Part shown: positions 27,725 to 33,994 of the stretch, piece by piece
Position numbering within the stretch: position 1 is the first letter of the stretch
How the letters are laid out: every line of letters begins with the position of its first letter
Origin: an uncultured Sphingomonadales bacterium
GTDB lineage: Bacteria; Pseudomonadota; Alphaproteobacteria; Sphingomonadales; Sphingomonadaceae
Length of the DNA: 33,994 nucleotides
NCBI GenBank assembly: GCA_937863505.1
Contig: CALMGC010000113.1
Coordinates: 18,046-52,039 of the forward strand
Direction of reading: 5' to 3'
Translations under genes and position numbers: made by a program
The notes under the pieces: generated by a model
What the model saw: the letters and a program-made list of their open reading frames with translations, nothing else
Database searches by the model: none
What the model was told of the DNA's origin: nothing

Positions 27725-29548
27725 TCAACCCGCCTTGGGGTCGACTGCGCGGTCGAGGTCCTTCGCGGCCTCGCCCGTGACGCGGATATTGAGCTCGCGC
27801 AGCTGCTTCAGCGACACCGCGCTCGGCGCGCCCATCATCAGGTCTTCCGCGCGCTGGTTCATCGGGAACAGCACCACCTCGCGGATGTTGGGCTCGCCCG
27901 CGAGCAGCATCACCATGCGATCAATGCCGGGCGCGGAGCCGCCATGCGGGGGGGCGCCATATTTGAACGCGTTGATCATGCCGGCGAAGTTCTTGTCCAC
28001 ATCCTCGCGCGAGTAGCCCGCGATCTCGAACGCGCGATACATGATCTCCGGCCGGTGGTTGCGGATCGCGCCGGACGACAGCTCAACGCCGTTGCAGACG
28101 ATGTCATATTGATAGGCGAGGATGTCGAGCGGGTCCTTGGTCTCCAGCGTCTCCAGCTCGCCCTGCGGCATCGAGAACGGGTTGTGGCTGAAGTCGACGC
28201 GCTTCGCGTCCTCGTCATACTCGAACATCGGGAAGTCGACGATCCAGCAGAACTCGAAACGGTTCGGGTCGATCAGCCCCAGCTGCTCGCCGACCCGCGT
28301 CCGCGCGAGCCCCGCGAGCCGGGCCGCCTGCGCCGGCTTGCCCGCCGCGAAGAATACGCCGTCATCGGGGGCGAGCCCGAGCGCGTCGGCGATCGCCTGC
28401 ATCCCTTCGGGTCCGTGGTTGTTCGCGATCGGCCCCCCGAACAATCCGCCCTTGCGCGTCGCGTAGCCGAGCCCTGCAAAGCCCTCGCCCTGCGCCCAGC
28501 TGTTCATGTCGTCGAAGAATTTGCGGCTCTTGTCGGCGGTGCCCGGCGCGGGGATCGCGCGCACGATATCGCCGCTTTCCACGATCGAGGCAAAGCGGCC
28601 GAAGCCGCTGCCCCGGAACAGCTCGGACACGTCGCTGATCAGGATGGGATTGCGCAGGTCCGGCTTGTCGTTGCCATAGCGAAGCATCGACTCGCGATAC
28701 GGGACGCGGCGGAACGGCAGCGCGCTTACCTGCCGCCCCCGCCCCTGCCAGTCCGCGAACTCCTCGAACACGCCGTGGAGCACCGGCTCGATCGCGGCGA
28801 ACACGTCCTCCTGCGTGACGAAGCTCATCTCGAAGTCGAGCTGGTAGAATTCGCCCGGCGACCGATCCGCGCGCGCGTCCTCGTCGCGGAAACAGGGCGC
28901 GATCTGGAAGTAGCGGTCGAACCCCGCCACCATCAGCAGCTGCTTGAACATCTGCGGCGCCTGCGGGAGCGCGTAGAACTTGCCGGGGTGGACGCGGCTG
29001 GGGACAAGATAGTCGCGCGCGCCCTCGGGGCTGGAGGCGGTGAGAATCGGCGTCTGGAACTCGGTGAAGCCCTGCGCGATCATGCGCTGGCGGATGCTGG
29101 CGATCACCTGTGACCGGAGCATGATGTTGGCGTGAATGCGCTCGCGGCGAAGGTCGAGAAAGCGGTAGCGGAGGCGGATGTCCTCCGGATATTCCGCGTC
29201 GCCGAACACCGGCAACGGCAGCTCCTGCGCCGCGGACTGCACGGTCACCGCGCGGGCATAGACCTCGATCTCGCCGGTCGCGAGGTTGGGGTTCACCGTC
29301 GCTTCGGAGCGGCGCTTGACCGTGCCGTCGATCGTCAGGACGGACTCGACGCGCACGGCCTCGAGCGTCGGCAATGCGGGCGAGTCCGCGTCCGCGACGA
29401 TCTGGGTGGTGCCGTAATGGTCGCGCAGATCGATGAACAGCACCCCGCCATGGTCGCGCTTGCGATGCACCCAGCCCGACAGGCGGACGGTCTCCCCCGC
29501 GTCGTCGGCGTCGAGCGCGGCGCAATTGTGGGTGCGATAGGCGTGCAT
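27725..29548 (-). CDS. aspS: Aspartate--tRNA ligase (bacterial type)
   Basis: [111 protein letters not shown]. Confidence 0.97.
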   Translation of the reverse strand: MHAYRTHNCAALDADDAGETVRLSGWVHRKRDHGGVLFIDLRDHYGTTQIVADADSPALPTLEAVRVESVLTIDGTVKRRSEATVNPNLATGEIEVYARAVTVQSAAQELPLPVFGDAEYPEDIRLRYRFLDLRRERIHANIMLRSQVIASIRQRMIAQGFTEFQTPILTASSPEGARDYLVPSRVHPGKFYALPQAPQMFKQLLMVAGFDRYFQIAPCFRDEDARADRSPGEFYQLDFEMSFVTQEDVFAAIEPVLHGVFEEFADWQGRGRQVSALPFRRVPYRESMLRYGNDKPDLRNPILISDVSELFRGSGFGRFASIVESGDIVRAIPAPGTADKSRKFFDDMNSWAQGEGFAGLGYATRKGGLFGGPIANNHGPEGMQAIADALGLAPDDGVFFAAGKPAQAARLAGLARTRVGEQLGLIDPNRFEFCWIVDFPMFEYDEDAKRVDFSHNPFSMPQGELETLETKDPLDILAYQYDIVCNGVELSSGAIRNHRPEIMYRAFEIAGYSREDVDKNFAGMINAFKYGAPPHGGSAPGIDRMVMLLAGEPNIREVVLFPMNQRAEDLMMGAPSAVSLKQLRELNIRVTGEAAKDLDRAVDPKAG

Positions 29549-29628
29549 GATGGAGAAAGTCCGGCTGCTCGAAAGGCTGCGAGGCGCTTTGGGGAGCGGC
29601 CCTGCCTTGTCAAGCGAAGCGGGTCCGA

Positions 29629-31272
29629 TCAGCGCCGCCGGGTCAGACGGCCATGGACCGTGCCCGCATTGCGATCATAGGTCCAGATGCTCCGCCCCGG
29701 ATAGGCGAGCGCCAGCGTGGCGGGCGTGGTCAGGTCGCATCGCGCATAGAGCACCGGCGCTCGACCGTCGGGATCGTTGCGCGCGAGGTCCAGCGGCTGC
29801 ATGTCCAGCATCACCCCGGTCGAACCGCGGATGCAGACCACCGCGTCGTGCAGAAGCTGCGCCGCGACCTGGTCGAAGACGTCGCGGCGCTCCCCCGCGA
29901 TCCGGTGATAGCTCCGTCCCAAAGCGGGCAGGAGCGCAAGCCCGACCAGCGCGCCGAGGACCAGTGCCGCTTCAGCCGCGCGTCGCAAACGGTTCGACAG
30001 GACCGGCAGCGCCGACGCGATCGTGAACAGCATCAGCGGGAACACATCAAAATAGTAACGCGGGCCGAAGCCGTTACCCGCGTTGATCGGGTACAGAAGG
30101 AAAGTGCCGACCAGCAGCGGCGCGATCGCGTCCGCGGCTTGGAACCGGCCCGCCCTCGCCTTGGCCCAGCACGCCAGCGGCCACAGCGCGAGGATGACGG
30201 GTGAGCTCCACAGCCCCAGGTCGAGCAGCCGCCTGCCCGTTTCCAGCGCTCCCCGGACCAGCTCGGCGCGGGACAGATAGAGATGGTCGACCTCGCGACC
30301 CCCAATCCAGTAGACCGGCGTCAGCGGCGAACCGGTGATCCGCCACTGATACCACAACAGCGCGGCCGCGAACGGGACGCCCGCCACGCCGACGGCAACG
30401 ACGCCCTTCCAATCACGCCGCCGCACCATCGCCGCCGCGATCGGCAGCAGCACCAGCACGGCGGTCAACGAGCGGGTGATGCCGAGCATCCCGACCGCGC
30501 CGCCGATCGCGACCGCCCAGCCCAGGCCTCCCCCGTCCCGCCGCCGCGCCGCCGCCCATGCGCCCGCGCACGCCAGCATCGCCGCGAGCGTATGCGAGAA
30601 CAGCGACCCCGCGGTGAAGACCGTGAACGGCGCGGTCGCGAACAGTGCGACCGCCAGCATCGCGGGCACACGGCCCGCCGATGCCGTCATCCGGTACAGG
30701 ACCAGCGCGGTCACCCCCGCCAGCGCCGCGCCGAGCGCCCACGGGTCAAGCCCGAGCAGCGACCATAGGGCCAGTACCCCCGGCCACCCCGGCGGGTATT
30801 GCGCGACCCATCGAGTCGGCGTCACCCAGATGTACATCGCCGCCATCGCCTGCCCGCCCGCAGGCGGCGTGTTCCACAGGCGACCGGCGAGAAACGTCTT
30901 CGCCTCGAACAGGTAAGCGTACTCGTCGCCCGAGCCGGCGAGGCGCTGCTGGACGAGGAACGCACCGGCGAGCGACAGCAGGACGAGCAGCGCGCCTGCC
31001 GCGATCGCGATCCGGGGAGCGCGGGCGTCGTCGGGGGTGAACCACCGCGCAAGGTCGAAAACGCGCGCGGACACCCACACCGCCGCCGCGAACAGCAACC
31101 CGAGCAGCAGGAAAGCGACGCACAGCGTGACCGGTTGCACGTGCGGGTTCCACCACGCGGGCCCGAACCCGAGCGGGTAGTAGATCGCCCACGCGCCGAC
31201 CGCGACCGCCGCCGCGCTCCCGCACAATGTCGCGATACCGGACAAGTAACCCGCTGGGACCGAACGCTTCAC
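29629..31272 (-). CDS. Polytopic membrane protein, GT-C-like (glycosyltransferase family 39/ArnT-like) candidate
   Basis: 547 aa, many hydrophobic segments; acidic [24 protein letters not shown] after an early TM plus [10 protein letters not shown] near the end resembles the GT-C fold. Confidence 0.65.
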   Translation of the reverse strand: MKRSVPAGYLSGIATLCGSAAAVAVGAWAIYYPLGFGPAWWNPHVQPVTLCVAFLLLGLLFAAAVWVSARVFDLARWFTPDDARAPRIAIAAGALLVLLSLAGAFLVQQRLAGSGDEYAYLFEAKTFLAGRLWNTPPAGGQAMAAMYIWVTPTRWVAQYPPGWPGVLALWSLLGLDPWALGAALAGVTALVLYRMTASAGRVPAMLAVALFATAPFTVFTAGSLFSHTLAAMLACAGAWAAARRRDGGGLGWAVAIGGAVGMLGITRSLTAVLVLLPIAAAMVRRRDWKGVVAVGVAGVPFAAALLWYQWRITGSPLTPVYWIGGREVDHLYLSRAELVRGALETGRRLLDLGLWSSPVILALWPLACWAKARAGRFQAADAIAPLLVGTFLLYPINAGNGFGPRYYFDVFPLMLFTIASALPVLSNRLRRAAEAALVLGALVGLALLPALGRSYHRIAGERRDVFDQVAAQLLHDAVVCIRGSTGVMLDMQPLDLARNDPDGRAPVLYARCDLTTPATLALAYPGRSIWTYDRNAGTVHGRLTRRR

Positions 31273-31360
31273 CGGAGTCCTTCGCCCGCCTCGACCGGCG
31301 CGGGCTGTCGTGTGTCATGGACTTTTGTCAACCCGCCCCCGCCCCGCTATGCGCCAGCCC

Positions 31361-32542
31361 ATGCACATCCACCCGCTCATCACCGACAGCGCCACGCTGC
31401 ACAATCTCTGCACCCGGCTCGCCGATGCCGACTTCGTCACCGTCGACACCGAGTTCATGCGTGAAAGCACCTTCTGGCCGCAGCTGTGCCTGATCCAGAT
31501 CGCGGGCAACGACGAGGCCGCCGCGATCGACCCGCTCGCTCCCGGGATCGACCTCGCGCCGTTGCTCGAGCTGATGGTCGACAATGAGGACGTGCTCAAG
31601 GTCTTCCACGCGGGCGGGCAAGACCTTGAGATCATCTACAATCTGACCGGCAAGACCCCGCACCCGCTGTTCGATACGCAGGTGGCGGCGATGGCGCTGG
31701 GGCAAGGCGACCAGATCGGCTATTCCAACCTCGTCGACAGCTGGCTGGGCGTGTCGATCGACAAGGGCGCGCGCTTCACCGACTGGGCGCGGCGGCCGCT
31801 CGACGACCGGCAGATCGAGTATGCGATCGGCGACGTGACGCATCTCGCCGCGATCTTCCCCAAGATGCTGGCGCGGTTGAAGAAGACCGGGCGCGGCGGG
31901 TGGCTCGATCAGGAGATGGAGCGGCTCGCCGACCCCGCCAACTACGCCAACGATCCCGACGAGGCGTGGCACCGCATCCGCGCGCCCAGCCGCAAGCCGG
32001 AAGTGATGGGGCGGCTAAAGGCGCTTGCCCGCTGGCGCGAGCTGGAGGCGCGGAGCAAGGACCTGCCGCGCGGTCGCATCGTCAAGGACGAGACGCTGGC
32101 CGACCTCGCGGGCCACGCGCCGCGGCGTCAGGCGGACCTGGCCAAGGTACGTGGGCTGTCGGCGAACTGGGGGATCAACGACATCGGCGCGCGGCTGATG
32201 GCGGCGCTGGAGGCGGCGCAGCCGATGGGCGCGGACGAACTCCCCGCGCGCGACGACCGCAAGCCCGGGCTGGGCAAGGACGGCGCGCTGGTGGCGGACC
32301 TGCTCAAGCTGCTGCTCAAGATCAAGGCGCGCGACCTCGACGTCGCGCCGAGATTGCTCGCGCGCGGTGACGAGCTGGACGCGCTCGCGGCGGGGACGCG
32401 GGACGGGCTGGCGATGCTGGAGGGGTGGCGGTTCGACCAGTTCGGCAGGGATGCGCTGGATTTAGTGGATGGGCGGCTGGGGTTTGCGGTGAAGGGGGGT
32501 AAGTTGAAGATGACGCGGGCGGAGGTGCTGGAAACGCCTTGA
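31361..32542 (+). CDS. rnd: Ribonuclease D
   Basis: FVTVDTEFMRESTFWPQLCLIQIAG, VFHAGGQDLEIIYNLTGKTPHPLFDTQVAAMALG, YAIGDVTHLAAIFPKM (DEDDy), HRDC-like tail. Confidence 0.95.
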   Translation: MHIHPLITDSATLHNLCTRLADADFVTVDTEFMRESTFWPQLCLIQIAGNDEAAAIDPLAPGIDLAPLLELMVDNEDVLKVFHAGGQDLEIIYNLTGKTPHPLFDTQVAAMALGQGDQIGYSNLVDSWLGVSIDKGARFTDWARRPLDDRQIEYAIGDVTHLAAIFPKMLARLKKTGRGGWLDQEMERLADPANYANDPDEAWHRIRAPSRKPEVMGRLKALARWRELEARSKDLPRGRIVKDETLADLAGHAPRRQADLAKVRGLSANWGINDIGARLMAALEAAQPMGADELPARDDRKPGLGKDGALVADLLKLLLKIKARDLDVAPRLLARGDELDALAAGTRDGLAMLEGWRFDQFGRDALDLVDGRLGFAVKGGKLKMTRAEVLETP

Positions 32543-32603
32543 TCTTGCGTTGACAAGCACGAGGAACAAGGCTCACGCTGCTAGGTCGGAGATTGGGGGT
32601 AAC

Positions 32604-32882
32604 ATGCTAGTTGCGCTATTTGTCATAGTGGCTGCCTGGAGGAGTGAGCGAATTTGGCCTAAAGGTTTGCTTCTGGTTCTCGCTTCCGCTGCGGTCGCAA
32701 CCACTATTGCGCTTTATGGCCATAATAACGCAGCGGTGCGCTTTGGAGAGACTCCCGATTGGTCGCTTCCGACTATCTTTCAGACGTACGCCCTGACCTT
32801 TACAGTACACGCAGTGCTTTTCTCAGTTGCATTCGGCATAAAGCGATTGTGGACGCGGCGTGGAGTCAAAGAGGGCAAGTAG
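32604..32882 (+). CDS. Small hypothetical membrane protein
   Basis: 92 aa with two to three hydrophobic segments (MLVALFVIVAAW, GLLLVLASAAVATTIALYG, YALTFTVHAVLFSVAFGI); visibly lower GC than surroundings. Confidence 0.5.
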   Translation: MLVALFVIVAAWRSERIWPKGLLLVLASAAVATTIALYGHNNAAVRFGETPDWSLPTIFQTYALTFTVHAVLFSVAFGIKRLWTRRGVKEGK

Positions 32883-32886
32883 CAAG

Positions 32887-33994
32887 TTAGACTGCGAGCG
32901 ACGCCTTTCTCCCCAACACTCCCGCCAACGCCGCATGTCTCCGCTCCACCGTCTCCCCATACAGCGCCCGGTCCTCCGCCGCGAGGTGGAGCGTTACCGT
33001 TGAGGCGTCCGCGCTGAGGCGGGAGCGTTGCAGCGGGCCTGCAAGCCCGCCGCTGAGCCGCTGGCCGAGGCGGATGGCAAGGCCCCAGGCGGTCGCTCGG
33101 TCGATTCGCTCTTTGCCCAGCAGGCGCGGGATCGGGTCGAGGGCGGTCGCGCCGCCGCCGAGGCTGGCGTGGAGCGCCTGCGCGACCTGCGCTCTCCCCG
33201 CGGCGTCGATCGCGACCCAGTTACCGTGGAGCGCGATCTCGACCCCTCGTTCGGCGCGGAACTCGGGATTGGCGCGCCAGCCGACATCGGCGAGCTGGCA
33301 GGCGGCATGACGCAGCCGCGCGGCCCCGGACGAATCGCGGTCGAACAGCGGCGCGAGCCACGTGTCGAGCAGGTCGCCATGCTCGGGCCAGCGCCCCGAC
33401 CGGCGGCCCTCGTCGCGGGCGGCAACGATCAGCGGGTCCTCCGCACGGGTGGCCGCGTCGAGCTCCTCGTAGAGCAGCCCTTCGCGCAGGCCGTAGGAGG
33501 ACACCATCGTCCCCGTGCTGCCCAACTCACGCATCAGCAGCGACAGGATCGCGGCGGCGTCGCCCAGCGTCGGGATGCGCCCGCTCGACAGGCCGGGGAT
33601 CGCGCGGAGCCGGCTTTTCGGTTCCTGCTCGGCGGTGCGGCGCAGGCGCGCGACGGTCTCCGCGTTCATCTCGTACCCGTGGATGATCGGCAGCGGATAG
33701 CCGGTCAGCTCCATGTCGAGCCGCGCCAGCGCGCGCCACGAGCCGCCGACGAGAAAGAAGGGTAATCCCCTGCCCCTCCCCGCCCAGCCCGCCTTGTCGA
33801 TCGCGCGCGCGACCTGCTTGTCGAACGCGGCCTCGCCCTTGGCGCGCAATGCGGCGAGGCGGAGGACGCCGAGCGGGAACGACACCCGCTCGCCCGCCTT
33901 TCCCTTGCGCACGCGGACAAGCTCCAGACTGCCGCCGCCGAGGTCGCCGACGATGCCGTCCGCGTCGGGAAAGGCGGAGAGGACGCCCGAGCCC
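32887..33994 (-). CDS. Ppx/GppA family exopolyphosphatase/phosphatase (5' end outside window)
   Basis: Minus strand from the window edge reads GSGVLSAFPDADGIVGDLGGGSLELVRVRKGKAGERVSFPLGVLRL, the Ppx GDLGGGSxE phosphate-binding motif; frame open to the window end. Confidence 0.93.
   Translation of the reverse strand, partial: GSGVLSAFPDADGIVGDLGGGSLELVRVRKGKAGERVSFPLGVLRLAALRAKGEAAFDKQVARAIDKAGWAGRGRGLPFFLVGGSWRALARLDMELTGYPLPIIHGYEMNAETVARLRRTAEQEPKSRLRAIPGLSSGRIPTLGDAAAILSLLMRELGSTGTMVSSYGLREGLLYEELDAATRAEDPLIVAARDEGRRSGRWPEHGDLLDTWLAPLFDRDSSGAARLRHAACQLADVGWRANPEFRAERGVEIALHGNWVAIDAAGRAQVAQALHASLGGGATALDPIPRLLGKERIDRATAWGLAIRLGQRLSGGLAGPLQRSRLSADASTVTLHLAAEDRALYGETVERRHAALAGVLGRKASLAV

Noticed and set aside
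27944-29113. 389-aa + strand ORF antisense to aspS, and the 387-aa alternative minus frame (28362..29525)
   Set aside because: Both overlap the unambiguous aspS frame and show composition-driven Arg/Ala/Gly-rich translations.

Overview
This 34 kb high-GC window looks like ordinary chromosomal core sequence from an alphaproteobacterium, most likely a sphingomonad (inferred from gene content and protein flavour, not from a search). No mobile element, prophage, CRISPR array or defence system is visible. From left to right it holds: the rseP 3' end, bamA, skp/ompH-like and fabZ; a small CxxC membrane protein (- strand); rpmE; a PilZ protein; tRNA-Ser(UGA) (- strand); a tightly packed + strand run (lytic transglycosylase, RlpA-like, D,D-carboxypeptidase, tmk, holB, metG, tatD, MBL hydrolase, retropepsin-like protease); mazG; a - strand block (dusB-ntrB-ntrC-ntrY-ntrX-hfq-hflX); ispDF, a secreted orphan and a CinA C-domain protein (+); coq10/ratA-like and lipA (-); a beta-carbonic anhydrase (+); aspS and a GT-C-like membrane protein (-); rnd and a small AT-richer membrane ORF (+); and a partial ppx/gppA (-). 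The most unusual feature is the hfq locus. It encodes one 163-aa protein with two complete Hfq/Sm domains in perfect 81-residue register, and the second domain has lost the rim arginine patch and other RNA-contact residues. Secondary items are a cysteine-bearing expansion of BamA loop L7, an N-terminal CxxC orphan membrane protein, hairpins flanking rpmE, antiparallel overlapping gene ends, and a compositionally distinct small ORF. Gene calls rest on reading the translated ORFs and remembered family motifs; no database search was run.
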